NCBI RefSeq assembly: GCF_949628265.1
Contig: NC_088789.1
Coordinates: forward strand, 18,593,883-18,657,882
Source of the DNA: Cloeon dipterum
Lineage: Eukaryota > Arthropoda > Insecta > Ephemeroptera > Baetidae
Direction: 5' to 3'
Length of the DNA: 64,000 bases
Shown: piece by piece, positions 13,701-27,546 of the stretch
Position numbering within the stretch: the stretch's first letter is position 1
Layout: every line of letters starts with the position of its first letter
The notes under the pieces: generated by a model
The model's database searches: none
What the model saw: the letters and a program-made list of their open reading frames with translations, nothing else
Told to the model about the DNA's origin: nothing
Translations under genes and position numbers: made by a program

Positions 13701-16700
13701 TGAAATTTCCCTGAAATTAAAACTAAATATTATCCTGGTTTCCTTCAAGTGAAATTCACATTAAATTTGTGCAGACCAAATGAGTTCAATGATCTTGGAT
13801 CACGAGAGCAAATTCTCATTCCGAGAAATACGCGGAGGAAAATTTTGCCGAAAAACAATCATCACCGCTGATTACGAGTCTAAACTGCAATTTTTTCTGC
13901 ACAAATCCGATCGTCCGGAAAAGATTAGTCACTCTGTCGATGATAAGCCACAAACCCAAGAGGTATTTTTGCAATTTCCGGAAAGCGAAAACCACGGCAC
14001 AGCGTGGAGGCGCGCACAGTTGCCATTAAAGGAGTCAGGCAGCGAGTTTCATTGCTGCTCTATGGCGTCTTCTCCTGTTTCACTTTTACTTTCAGCATTT
14101 CTTCTCTCTCTTTCCTGCTTATCTACATGCCTATACGCAGCTAGCTTGGCGCGTCGCCGAGAGGTTATTCATTCGCAGATTATACCTGTGCCTGAAATAT
14201 TTTCCCATGCTCTCGCGCACACGAGAGACGTTGTGTATTCACAGCCTACGCCCCGTCTGCAGCCACAGATTAAACAAATTGCACTGTCCCGGCCTTTTTC
14301 CACGATAGTTTTCACCTTTTTGCTTTTATGAATGTACTCCAACACTAGTAAATTTCATGCCATGTTTGTTATTTATTTATTTTTTTAAACTGATCTAGTG
14401 TTTTCAAGGGAATCAATCAAGATCGATGTTTGAATAAAAAGGGCATCATGAATTTTGACTCTTAGGTTTATACGGTCTATATTATAGTATTCATCGTGTT
14501 GACTCCGTTTTATTCACATACCTTTTCAAGCGAAACAGTTTTTTAATTACAAAAACCATTAATCTTGTGTGTATTTACACATGCCACATTTCTACCATTA
14601 AATTTCTCTCTGATTCCTCTATTTTCTGTAGTCAAACAATTGCATTTTTTTAGTGAAGTAGAATCAATAAAATTGTTTGATTCTTGTAATTGGATGGTCA
14701 AAGAAAAATAAACAACTATGATAATTGTGACTAAAGCAAGAACTAATATGAAATATTTATCACTATTTTTATTTTGAATTAAACCTTTAGTTTTGGAATG
14801 AAGAAATCTCTTAAAAAATGGCGTCAAATCGTTTCAAATTTCTCTCTTTAAAAGTTGAACGTCTTGGGGGATTTCACATTTATACGAAACTCGTATTTAC
14901 ATCTGGAGGTGTCTTTCGTGGACTGACTTGAAATCACTATTTTTTGGGCAGTCAATATATTTTTTGAAAGATATTCAATCTTGGCTGCCCAAAGTTTTTC
15001 ATACAACTCCTTAGTAACACACTACTATAGTATAGCAGGAATTTATTTCATTATTTAATTAAGTTCTAGAGATTTCACATATCCCACTGATGTTTTGTTT
15101 CACTAGAGACGAGTGATTCTAAACAACGCCTCCTTTGACGGTCTAGGACCTCATAGATAAAACGTCCAAGTCTCTCCATCTACAACTTAATTTCCCTCCA
15201 CGCAGTTTTGAACTATAGGCATCGCTGAGCGGATTTAATTAACATTCTCAGACGCAGATCAGCTCTCATATTCGTAAGCTAGTGCCGGCTTATTCGAGAG
15301 ACACTCGAGGTGAGCACACGCATGCATTGTAAAATAAATAATGAGCTTGAGACGCGAGAGAGAGAGAGAGAGAGAGAAAGATTCTCTTCGAGAGGCAAAA
15401 AAAGCAATTACAAATAAAAGGGCAAGCAGGAGAACGAGCGTGGAAAATAAATAATGACAAAAGGCGGCACAATGGAGAGAAAAAAGGTAATGAGTGCGAG
15501 CCGAGGGTTGATTTAATGACAAATGCTCAACCCTTGGATTCCCACCGATGGTGCAGTGCACGCGGAGGTTGCTGACGCTGTGCACGCAGGTGCTGCGTGT
15601 GTTGAGGCAGTCGACTGTGGGTTCGATGAACTGATTGTGGAGGAATGAAAACGCCGCTTGACCTTGGTGCCTGCGTCTAATCGCTCACATAATATAATAA
15701 TAAGGGCGTCTGGACGCGTATATCCTCATCGGCGGGAAAAAGGATCCGCGTCTGCAGCTGAGAAATGATAAACGACGTGACCGCATATCTTATTTGACTG
15801 CGTGCGGCCGTCTAGACACAGTTGTTTGATTACGAGTAATCTAGGGGCGGATTTCGAAATTCATCTTCCTCCTGCGTCCGCCTCCGTGCGGTCCGTGGGA
15901 AAGGGAAAGCGACTGCATCTCTCACCACGCAACCCTTAATAACTAAAAAAAACAATAAATTTTCGGCTGGACTTTTAAGATTGGAAAGTTAGCCAGCACC
16001 CGCAAGCTGCACGCATACTGAAAGAGGAATGATTCAATAAATGAAAGGGTCGTTAATCACTTCATCCTCGAGTACAACAATACTTCTTGAGAGTTCACTG
16101 CCTCCTTATTATATATGTATATTCGGTCAGTGCGGCGCCCGGCCAGGAGCACTAACCCTGCATGAGTGCTGGAACGAATCGTCTGCGAGTCGTTCACCCA
16201 ACAGACCACCGGCAAGGATTTTTAGAAAGTGCATATTTTCTTCTACTAGAAAAGGAAAATTTTAATTTGTCTTTCAAACGCACGTATGTTGGGCATGAAA
16301 GTGAGTCCCGAGCAAATTAATTATCATTGCGAGAATAAAAAAGTGCGGATGTAACACTAATTTGAATTATAATTGGTCTCATGCTTATATGCACAGTAGC
16401 TATAAAGATTAAATAGCTAAGGAGCAACATATGATTTTTAAAACGTTCGAATGAGTCAAAATGTCTAAGAATCAGTTGTATAACAATCAAGACACATATA
16501 GAGCACAAAATACTATATTATACTAAAACTACCCCACCATGCCAAAACAGAATGAATCATTAACCTAATAAATGGCCTAAAATCTTGTAGCCTCATTTTT
16601 AAATTATTTAATGTTTGGAAAGCTTTAAAAATCGAGGTATTTTTTGCTATTTTTATAGAAAGAATTTAAGTTCCAATTAAACAATTTTCAGTAAGAAAAG

Positions 16701-17954
16701 CTAATTTAAATTGAAACAACGAGGATGAAGCCTGATTTTATTTTTTCTCAACAAGCTAATTTAAATAGAGAACAAATTCCTTGAACTCATTCTTTCATCC
16801 TCTAGCCGGGAAGTTTAAAAACAGGTATCATTGGCAGGAAAAGTATATCACGCTAGCTGCTAGCAAGTCCAAAAGGTTTTCTGATTTACTATAATATATT
16901 TCTTTTTGGGTAGCAACAGGCGGTCAGAAGTAAAAATATTTTGTTTACCAAAAAATGAGTTTTCTCGATCATCCGAAAAAAGATCGAAAAACATTCACTA
17001 TCTGTAAATGTTTTACGTAAAAAGAGTGTTCCTCGAATTTAAGATCACATGAAAGTCTAACAAACAGTTTACGATAATTTGTACAGTAAATATTGCTACC
17101 CCACAAATTTTTTTGAGGCGATACTGTTAAAAAGCTTAAATTTCCGTGCAGGTGCACTAATTCAAGAGCAAATATTTCAACGGTAGCAGTGGATTTGCCT
17201 TGCTGTTTGATTTTCTAATGCAAACAAAAATATTACTGGATATCTACTTTAGTCGGAGATAAATTGTTGTATATATCCTCGGTTACGCAGACACTCGTTA
17301 GGAATGGTTAGGGATGCTATGAAGGTCCTTAACATTATTATAACAGCACACATCACAGCTAGACGTAAATGACGCTCTTGCAGCGCTTATATAGTGGTAA
17401 AAGCTGTGAGGCGGCATGATTTATTCTGGATCCGACTGCTGTAGTTAGTTTCAAGGGCAGCACTTCATACGAGGATAATAGCAATTCTTCTGGTTTTGTA
17501 GCGACAAATTTGCTGTTTTGCTCTGTTGGGCAACGAAAATAAAATAAGAAAGTAGATTAGTATATATTATATCTTCAGCTGGCTGTGTGAACATTTGAAA
17601 ATAGCAAAAAATTCCTAGATTTTATATGGATGACATAAAAAGCTGTCTCGTGCCGGCCTAATCAAAAATTTCAAGTGATAAATCACATTTTTAAACAGAC
17701 ATTTATTGAAAGATTTGAAAGTCCAGTCAATTATAAAGAATTATTTGGCTACAGATTTTCGACTGTTCAGGGCAGCTCACTATTAATGTACATTTATTAG
17801 AATTGTCAAAATAAATAAAATGCAGCTTACTCTCTGTGAGTAGTGAGCTATTTATTTATCCGTAATTTTACAGAAATATACTGCTCTAACAGTTTCAGCT
17901 TCTGGCTACAGCAGCCCTAATTCATGAACTAGAATGGGAGCATGAGTTTCAATG
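7776..17954. other. Non-coding stretch with GC-richer patches, no supported gene
   Basis: AT-rich background with GC-richer patches at about 8570-8860, 10117-10480, 11690-12350, 13780-14330 and 15240-16260. None shows a splice-compatible exon chain or a recognised protein. Two frames are longer than expected (13780-14331 plus; 11721-12272 minus) and are discussed in findings as unproven. The patches could be unannotated first exons, regulatory elements or old repeats. Confidence 0.5.
15356..15377. repeat. (GA)11 microsatellite
   Basis: A 22-bp GA dinucleotide tract, directly visible. Confidence 0.93.
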
Positions 17955-19147
17955 TGTGCCGACTGCTCGGGTGTCGCGGGGCTCGGTCCGCGCGCTCGGG
18001 CGCGCTCACGGGGTTCTGGGGTCGGTGTCTAGGGGGGAGGGTTGACCTCACTTGGGATTCTTCGCTCGCGGCACAAATAGCTAGCTTACTAACAATCTCT
18101 AACCTGACTTAAAGCGCTACTGAAATTCTAGAAACAATTCTACCTAGTCCTGGTTTAAGGGTAAATGTTCAGAAGGGAAAACAAGCAGGGTTTGGCAAGC
18201 AAGGGAACCGATTTTATTGGCAAACTAATTTAATTACAAAGTGAAATTGGCTCTACTTTAATAGGGCAGGAAAACAGCTCTGAAGGAGCTGTGAAAAACC
18301 TCCCGAAAGAAAAAGTGGCTTTAATCTACTGAATTTAATTGACTTTAATTTGAGAGAAATTACAAAGATTGGGTTTGGTGTGTTCGCCGGTGGCGGCCAA
18401 TTAGCGGGCGCCCAAGTCAGGCGGCGGCCTTCTCACAGAGAGGCCATGCCCTGGACTTGGTGACAACGCGTCCCACACAGGCCACACCGACTAGCACAAC
18501 CGTTTCCCCAATTTGCAAGCCAGACGCGGAACTCACGGGCGAGAAGCGGGCTAATAACTGTGACAAAACGCGACAAAGTCACGTCCAGAATGCCGCGTAC
18601 AGTCCTAGCCACGCAAGTTCCACGCAATCTGACGCAATCAGCCGCCAGAAACAGAAACTTAATCGATCCGCGATCATCCGCTCTAAATCGCGCTTTAATC
18701 CGGTGAGCGGCGCACGCCCGGCTCACCGACAAGCGATATCTCTCACAAAACAACGAAAATTACAAAGAAAAACCGAATAATTCGCCAAATTCGCGCGGGA
18801 CCACGCCAAGTCTCTCTACTTGCGTGCTCTGTCCCGCGCTATTCTCGCTTCACAATCCGCCAAATCCCACTAAATCCCGCTAACCTTTCTCTCGCCTACG
18901 CCGCTCAGGGTTCCTGGACCTCCGCAGGTCGCCAGGACCGCCCCGAACGCTCACAAAACGCGCTGGATCGACGCCACGCCGTGTGCTCCCTGCACCCGCG
19001 TTCGCTCGCTTCCAGACTCTCTTCCAGACTGCTGTCTAGCGCGCGCAGCGCTCTGATTGGCCGTGAGCGCTAGGCTCGCCTATTACGCTCAAGTGCCAAC
19101 TTATCTTTTGACTAGGGCGGGCGGGAACAAGGGGGATCACGGCCACA
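17955..19147 (-). mobile_element. Probable solo LTR of an LTR retrotransposon
   Basis: A 1193-bp segment, clearly GC-richer than its flanks, that begins TGTG and ends CACA (TG...CA termini, with TGTGcCG matching TGTGgCCG in inverse). It is flanked by the 4-bp direct repeat AATG (17951-17954 and 19148-19151), a duplication size common for Gypsy-type elements. Joining the flanks restores a simple uninterrupted site. On the minus strand a CCAAT box (complement of 19056-19060) lies near the start and an AATAAA signal (complement of 18213-18218) lies near the end, as expected for U3-R-U5 read on that strand. No gag-pol body and no second LTR are present, so recombination between two LTRs would explain it. 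The 107-codon frames inside are overlapping and featureless. No second copy is visible in the window, so the family is unverified. Confidence 0.55.
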
Positions 19148-19151
19148 AATG

Positions 19152-22100
19152 TGTGGGCAGAAGTTTTCCAAGAGGAATTCGTCTGAATTGGTCGAATTGG
19201 TAGAGCAAAATTTGTCCGAAAGCTTAGAGTTAGTCAAAATTAATCCGAAAAGGAAGTTGTTCGAAAGGAATAAAACTTAGAGTCTTGACTATTTAATGAG
19301 TTATTGAATCTTGTTTTTAAATGTTTCGTTTTGTCCGTTTTACCATTTTCAGACAACTTCCATGCTCCTGTGTCAGTTAGAGATTGTCAACAGATTTCCT
19401 CTCATTAATTTTACATTAACCAGCATTAGTAGCAACCTATAGTGAAACAAACACTAGTGGAGCAGGATAATTCAGTATATACAAATAAACGTATATAGAA
19501 ACAAGTCGCAACACACCGAGGAAGCTGCATTACTACTGGCAATTATGACAACCATTGCGTGCTTCTGCCTTCTTCATTGCCATCAAGTTATTTGCAATTT
19601 ACAAAATACAGAATATATTAGATGAAGTGTACGACGAATATCAGTCTCTAATGCTCATTAATAACCTTTTAGACCGCACGCAGTGGTGGTTTTTCAAATT
19701 TTACGAACGTTGAATATCATAAAATCTCCTTAAACTCAATACAAATGTCAAAGAAAAATACCATCAGAGTTTAAGTGAATTTCAAAGACCGTTGCTCTCA
19801 CAGCCTGTGAGAAAAAAAACAACATTTTTCAACCTTGAAAACTCGAGACACCTGCAACCTCTTAAGCAAATGCATTCAAATCGCATTCAAATCCAATCAC
19901 TAGGTCTGAAATCGGGATTTTGATGCGCGCAATGGTCACTTTTTTAGTGAGGAACTGGACCCATTCTCGTGCTGCGAGTGTTTAAACTGCAGCGGTCATC
20001 TATTTTGTTGTTCACTATATAACCCCACCACGCCACGCGTTGATGAACGCTTCTTTCTGAAAAACCCTGCCGGAAATTATTATGACATCTGTAAAGAGTG
20101 TTGACTGATGGCAAATTAATAGAGAAGTTCATTTCTCAAACATTATAGTTTTTGCCCGTTTTGGCTTTGCTCTTCTGAAATGTTTTCAAAAATTGTGATT
20201 GATTGTGACAGTATTTTTTATAAGTTAGAATGACATTTGTAAAGTTAATAGCGTACGTCCCTGCTACAAAGTACTATATAGATAAAAAATAATGTTGGGA
20301 ATCAGCTTAGCGACCACGGCGACCACGATCACAGTTATCAAGAGTTTACCTTTAACATAGATAAATATTAAGATCCGTGTGCCTTCGGAAGCCATAAAAA
20401 ATAACCAGGAGTAAGAAAAATGAAAAAATTTAACCTTTGCATCATAGTTATGAATGCATTATCTCTAAAGGAGCAGTTTAAAATATAAAGGTGTTTTCGA
20501 TTCGTCTCATAAATCCATTCCCAACCAGAAAAGACACCAAATTTACGATAGTGCTTATAATTAAATAATTTTTAATTTTAGAGGATCCTCTCTTTAAATT
20601 TCAGGTACAATTTTCATTGATAATTTTCTAATTTTTACATGCTGCTTGAGCAACTAGGTTTCACATGTCTCCCACGTAAAATATCGAAATAGAGGTATAA
20701 ATGATGTCCAAAAATTACTGAAAATCGTGGCTTTTCGAAGTCATTTTTAAATGCGCTTATTTTCTCCATCACATAAGAGATTTGGAGACGAAATTTTTCC
20801 GAAAGCGGAGACGCTGGACTTAAATTAGGACTGTGCAAGCAGTGATACACTACACACATAAGCGTCTGGCATTGCATTCAGACTTTGCCTTACGAATCAA
20901 CATCAGTTTGTTTGCCTGATAATTCCTAACCCAAAAGTCGAAAGTAAAAGCCAACGCTATAAGCTTTTATTTAGCCCAAGTACATAAAAACTGGTGTCTT
21001 TTATGAAGCTTAAAAACTATCGATAAATCATGCACGTAAATCTGAAGCTTGTTGAATGTGGAGTGGAGCTCTCTCGCGCATTCCAATTAGTAATAATTAC
21101 GGCATGACGCGAAAAGTCAATCTGGTGCAATGTGGCGTAGCTGGAAGAGTGCACACTGCGCTCGCGCGAAAAGTGCATGCCCGGCTGTCCTTCAAAGCAG
21201 TTAGTAATGCAATATGGATAAAATGAATGGCACGTCCATCAATGGGCATGAACAATCACGTGACTTCCTCTCTTAAATTACGTGCTTGCCTCCGCTTTGT
21301 GTCCATGTAATAAAATTTATGATACATCATATTTTTTCTGTTTGAATATTTTGACAGTTTAGGAAAAACATCACCACAGGTAAAAGTTGCCGGGCTCATT
21401 CAAGAGCAAAGGCAAGCTATACCCTGTCTAGACAAACAATAGGAGCCAGACTTATTTTCCATTAACCATCGGTAAAATTGTGTCCTGACTAAAAGCAGGA
21501 GGATGTTTAACCCGACAAGAGAGTGCATCCAAGGGGTCTGAAAAGAAGTTCAATCAACTGATTGTGAATTATGAGAAGGTCGCTGATTAGTTAAGGCAAT
21601 AACCCCACCAACAGCAGCAGCAGCAGAAGTTGTAGATTTTCCTTCAGCATGCGGGACAACAAAATAACCTATTTTGTATCAAAAAATTATAAAAATTTCC
21701 TATTTGCTTGTTCAGTCAGGATAGAAAATGAATTTCTAGACGGAGTGAAAGAGTTCCAAGTATTTAAATAATTAAAAACATTTTGTAAAATGAATTTGAT
21801 AAACTTCACATGAATTTTTCTTTGCTATTATTTTTTTTCTGTTAAACGGGCCATTGTTTAGTTGCCAATTATTTACCAGCAGGGGAGCAAAGTTGATGCA
21901 GCTGCAACCTAACTATGTTATGCCATAATTTTTTACCTTTTGACGTAAGTTGTTATAATAGGGAAGGGTTTACAATTTCTTGGAAACGGACATAAATCAT
22001 CTTTTCTTATGCAACACAGAGGCCGTTACCAATTTGTCATGAAAAACATATCTCAAGGTCGGTTTTTAAGAGTTTTATACCCTCTATATAAAAACATAAC

Positions 22101-23550
22101 AGAGACCAGATGTCTTTGATTTTGCAGCTTATATAGAAACCGTGGGAGCTCACCCCTTGAAAAGAAATCTGAATTGATTGTTCTCATGTAAGGGATATAA
22201 TATCCTTGACCCAATTTCGTCCTCCCAGATATTTTTAAGAGGATTTAGTGCACGGTTGAGGAAGAGAAAATATTGTTTCGTGCTTGCAGCAAAAGAGGGG
22301 TCGCGGACTTAATATTAGTGACGCTGTTTGTCATGGCTGATGAAAAAGCCTAAAAGAAAATCAGCAGTCTGTACATATTTCAGTGAGGAAAATTTTCACT
22401 GAATACTATTCCTGACATATAAACTTCATTTAAGATCAAAATGGTATTAAACCATGCTTTTGGCGATTTGAAATCTAAGTAAAAGGTGCCACTTTATTCA
22501 TTTAATATATTTCGCTGCAAAAAATGTGCAAGTAAATATTTTAAAATATTTGTGTTGACCCGATTAAAAATAAAAAATATTGTTTATTACACTGCTGTTT
22601 TTTCTTTTTCTTTGTATACAACTGTTGGATATAAAAAGTTCCTCTTTCCGCGAATGAATGACTCAGTTACTTAAATTTTATTTAAACAACAACATGAATC
22701 AGTCTCTTTCAGAACCTTGAGTTTAAGCAACGGTTATGTTTATTTATTATTGGGAAAGTGTGGGAAAGTACATTTTTTCAAGTAGACAGAGTTTTAAAAA
22801 TGCGCCAATTTAAACTAAATGAATTAATAGGCACCTTCCTTTTCATAAAATTGCGTTTTTACGTTGGAATCGGATGAAAGTAGAATCACACTGGAATGTT
22901 GTAATAAATATATGATGAAATTTTTATTGAACACCTAAGGTGTACAACAGACAAAGACAATATGGAAGGAATCACAGTTCACTGCTCGTTTTCGCTTTGG
23001 CGGCTTGACACAGTGTCAAAGTGTTCTTATCACGTGCAAGAAAATGGTATAAGTTGATTGATTTATCACAGAATTTGCACTCTCAGTCCTCACTCGTGCA
23101 GGAGTGATAAATATATAGGATGCATATCAAAATTGACAGCGCATAGAGATTGAACTAACTTGAGCATGTGGTAGAGGTGGCAAGCAAAAACGATATGCAC
23201 AAATCATTCCCCAATGGCAGATTTTGAGTCTCTGGAATTGCTAAAATCTTTGTTGGTCAGACTCTGATTTTTTTTAAAGAGTAGGGTTTTTTGACATATA
23301 AATTATATATTTTGACGTAATCCAAATTGGAGCAGTTCGGAGATCTAATACTGGCTACCCAATGTCAGAGATGGCAAAAAGTGGTTAGTTTAGTGACTCG
23401 ATGAAATGCTCAAATTGCTCAACGGGCTGGGAGGCGCACCAGCGCCGACTCGCTACTTGCTGGTTTTCACCTTTCCAGCATGCGTGATTTGGCTTCACGG
23501 GACGAATGTCTAGCGTTTAAAGAATAGTCCTCGGTGCGGAGGCAAGAAGT
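19152..23550. other. AT-rich non-coding stretch, no supported gene
   Basis: No frame here looks like a protein or an exon series. A short (CAG) run occurs near 21612-21627. I see no tRNA-like or hairpin gene that I can support. Confidence 0.55.
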
Positions 23551-23672
23551 GGCCCTTGAGTGGGCTGGGTCCCTGTGCGGCCTGGCGCGCGGTGTTATTG
23601 GGACCCGGGTTTCAGCATTCGTGCTAGAGCAGTGCGCGCCCTTCCCGGTCCTCAGACAGGGATAAAAAGAGT
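23551..23672 (+). repeat. Dispersed repeat, copy A
   Basis: About 122 bp of GC-rich sequence starting GGCCCTTGAGTGGGCTGGG and ending near GGGATAAAAAG. It closely matches the reverse complement of 39393-39530. This copy lacks a 17-bp stretch present in copy B, so it carries a deletion or B carries an insertion. Similarity stops abruptly on both sides, which suggests a mobile or retrocopied unit. I see no clear tRNA-type A/B boxes, terminal inverted repeats or target duplication, so the class is unknown. Confidence 0.75.
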
Positions 23673-23860
23673 AAAAAAATTCGCACCTATACATATTTCG
23701 GATTAATGGAACAAAAATTGTTTTGAATTTGAATTTGTGTTACGCATAATAATTGTCTATAACAACTGAAATGTGCTGGATTGAACAGAGCAAAATGTAT
23801 TTTCTTTTAAATTATCAGTGAGGGTTTGCAAATTGATTGCAGAATGGCAAATAAATAAAT

Positions 23861-23872
23861 GGGGGGGGGGGG
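23861..23872. repeat. Poly(G)12 tract
   Basis: Twelve consecutive G on the plus strand. Prone to length error in sequencing and a possible G-quadruplex seed. Confidence 0.9.
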
Positions 23873-26800
23873 AGCTCAGAGGGAGATAATTGCAAGGAAA
23901 TTAAAAACCAATCCCATGTTTTCCGTAATGTGTACAGCTCGCTGTTTAGGCCCCGAAGGCATTGGATGAGCATTACTTCAACTTCAAAACATAATTCAAA
24001 TAACAGCATTAGCTGCAGAGAACTCTGAATCAAAGATCGATGAAGTCATTCAACTGCATAAACAAAAAGAGAAATCGATTAATGAAATTTTTTAACCCCG
24101 TCACTCGCACCTCCATGCCTAAAACCTACCTCGCACAACAATTCAATTCTACATATTGATATATTTTAAAGAGTGAAATTCTGCTCTTTTATTTATTTCC
24201 CAACTGTAAACTCCATTCGTAAATTTAAATAGCACAATTGAATATAATTATTTCCTTTTCTTCATACAAAAATTATAGTTAAGGTGTTTCCCAGCTGAAA
24301 TCATTATTCTCTTATCCACGTGGAATGGATCACAAATATTACAAATTTTAAATCATCACGTCAATAGAATTACCAAGAAACAGGTTGCACGGGAAAAGCA
24401 GTGCACCGCACGTGGGTGCGGCACGTGGCTTACAAATTGGCGGACTTACGTTTTCGCGGCGCCACGCGAGCGGATAGATGAACGACATCCACCACAATCG
24501 TTCTTTCATGACTTTGTGGAAATGTGTCATGTGTGCAAAGAGAAAGGTTTGGTGATGAGTGAATTTCCCTACGCTGTTGCTAACCGCCAACTCGTCTCTC
24601 GTCGGGCTGATGTGCCCGCCAAAGCAAAGTCGCGGACGCGCACGGAGCCTCGGACGTGCGTGTTGCCGCTCCTGAGCAGAAATTTGGGTATCAAAACGTC
24701 GGTCGTCGCTGACAGTAATTGATTTCTGCGATGACCACAACGACCGCTCCAACACGTGAATTGTTAATGCTGATTCGAGAGTGTGTAGATATTGATGCCA
24801 GGATGAGATTGAATAACAAATAATTGTTCATTGGAATAATGATAGAATAGGTGAATACGTGAAAAGGTAATATTACTATTTTTTGTTTTAACAAGCCTGA
24901 TGAATATAAATCCGAGTGTTCACACAAACCATAGGCAATTAAATTTAGTTTAAAGTACATGCGTTTTTTACACGAGATACGATGTTTTTTGTTTACTTAC
25001 GCCATCAAGTGGCACTTGCCATAATAACTCTTGGCCAAATCGTTTTAAAAAAATCATTTTACCACTTTACCTGTTTTGCCAATTTTACCTCCCTTCCAAT
25101 TTGAAATAAATTCATGCGATTTTTTAGATTATCATTTTCAGTTTTTGTAATAAAATTATAAAAATTCAGAGGCGAATATCATTATTTTTTTAATTGAGTG
25201 ACTATGAGAGCATTATCCCGTTTAGGAAAATGCTGTATCTGTTGTGCGGGTGTATGTATATTTAAAACAACCATAACTGATTCCTTATGCGGGCTTTTAA
25301 TGGTCTCTCAAAGAATTTGGAGTGGAAATGGAAGTACAAGTTGAACCCACGTCCTGGTTAAAATCGTTAATTAATTGACGGACACTTTTAAGGCACCCAA
25401 CTTTACGGTGGAGCGAGAGCTCAGGCGTGAGATCGCTTTGCGATTTAAGTAAGACATTCGTGTTGCTTCCAGCTGCTGCAGGGCAAGTGAATATGACAAC
25501 CGCTGCTGCGACGAGTGGAGAGCATAAAAGTGACCTGACGTGCATGTTGCATCCACTGACAAGCGGTCCTCTTAATACTGTCAATCGGCTTCTTACTCTT
25601 CTACGGTACCAAATCAGCCCTGCAGCTAACTTCAAGAGGGTTCTTTCACGGAAACGAAAATCAATTGAGATTCTTCAGGCTGCTAAGTGCAATGAAAAAG
25701 AATTCCACGAAACCATCTCTGCCTATAGCACAACCAACAACCCCCTATTACAACATTTAAAAGACACAACTTTTATTGGTCTATTTTTCAAGAAGTGGTG
25801 TCAACGGAATTTTTATGTAAGAAAGGGATTAATGTATTATGTAACTATGTTCGTCACTCTAAAGTTACCAAATCAAAGAGAATTTGAGCCACCAATGATA
25901 ATGAAATGAAAAAAAAACAGAGTTAAAGATTTTGCCAATTTTGTTTTACAATGAAGTTACCAGGGTGGGATGCTTACTATACAAGTTTGAAGTACGATAA
26001 GTAATTCCGGTGTTCATCGTTCAAAGCAACAACTGTTGTTTCACAATTTCACCCACTCCATTTTTGTTATATTTAAAACAATTTGGTGTTTTTTGAAGAT
26101 AAGCAATTCAGACGACAAATTAAACATTTTCAACGATTTGGAAATCAGATCATATCAAAATTTCATAATTTCCACGCTATACATATAGTAGTAATAAATA
26201 TTTTCGTCTTATTATTCTTGAGAATTGCAATCAGTAATTGATATTTCTCGGAGCTCAATTACATTAAAATAAGTAAATAATAACAAATGCAATTCCAACA
26301 TCCCAGCAGGCACAAAACAATCCCGCGTAAAGCATAATATCCGTCAGTCTAACTCGAAAAACGTGCGTGCAAGTTGAGAGCAAACTATTAAGATATTAGA
26401 TTTCAAGGAAAGCATGTGAGTATGCGTCAAGCTGCAATCTCATCCATCTGGTGTGCGCGAAAACGAGACGCTTTACACAATAATTACATGTTGAGTGCAC
26501 TTGTTGCACCGGCCTCGCATTTTTTCGTGCCGTAACTTGATCAAGGTGCCATCAACAAAAAGACATATGTGAGCCCTATTACACCCCCTGCGGCATCTGG
26601 ATGGCATCTGTATTTCGTCTTCGAGGAGAAATTATTAACCCCCCAGAGATATATTCGCAGCACCAATTAGGACTAGCTGAGCTAAAGAAGCCGATCATCT
26701 TTTTTTATCTCGTTGCCAGCTGCGAGTAATTTTAACGAAGGGCATCAGGCGGGGATAATTTAGGGTTGACAGGTAGAGATTTTTCTCCCAAGACAGTTTA

Positions 26801-27526
26801 CGACCTCGGAAATGAATAACCCACCTGCTTATCTATTATCATCATTTTTTAAAAAAATGCAACCCCCTAAATAAGGGTCCAGGTACTTAACCCTCTGTCT
26901 GTAAAAGATGTGGATGATACGCAATGCAACTGTATTTCAAAATTAATAATTTAAAAAACCCCTGCTATAAACCATTTATAGCGGTTGAGCGGAAAAAATT
27001 AGATTTTATTATTGCTTTATTTTGAATCTCATTTAAGCTCAAACGTGGGTTATCAGAGGTTTATGTCCGATGAGAAATAGGAAAATTAATCTCTGTATTG
27101 CATGATTTCATTTTTACCATCGTGCAACCTGTATTAAAACAATTTCTCTATCATCTGCACTAATATTTGGGTTGAATTGAATACCGGTCGTAAAATCTTA
27201 GCAAACTTATCATTCCACATAAAGATTTATTTCCCCATATTTGAAATTTTTTGGCAGTTTTTATATTTCCAAAAATCCTTATAGCCTTGATTTCAGTTAA
27301 ATATTCTATTCACTCCCCTCTTGCCGTCGAGTTAACAGAGATATTTTTATGTAATAAAACTCTTTTCTCAAACAAGAGCCAATTTTCCACATCTATTTTT
27401 GCAACGGCGTTCTATTGACAAACACCACACAAGATAATATATCTGCTTGTAATGCACTCGATCGGCGTGCTTGGCAGCTAGATCAGCCGTGTGCGAATAT
27501 TAATATTTGCACACACAGCACACAAA

Positions 27527-27546
27527 CACACACACACACACACACA
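27527..27546. repeat. (CA)10 microsatellite
   Basis: A perfect 20-bp CA tract, preceded by an imperfect CA-rich lead-in from 27510. Confidence 0.93.

Noticed and set aside
18433..18780. Paired 106- and 107-codon frames on opposite strands
   Set aside because: Both fall inside the GC-rich putative LTR, mirror each other and show no retroelement or cellular motif.
25427..25909. 160-codon plus-strand frame
   Set aside because: Overlaps antisense frames of similar length, has no recognised domain and drifts into A/T-rich sequence; no splice or homology support.
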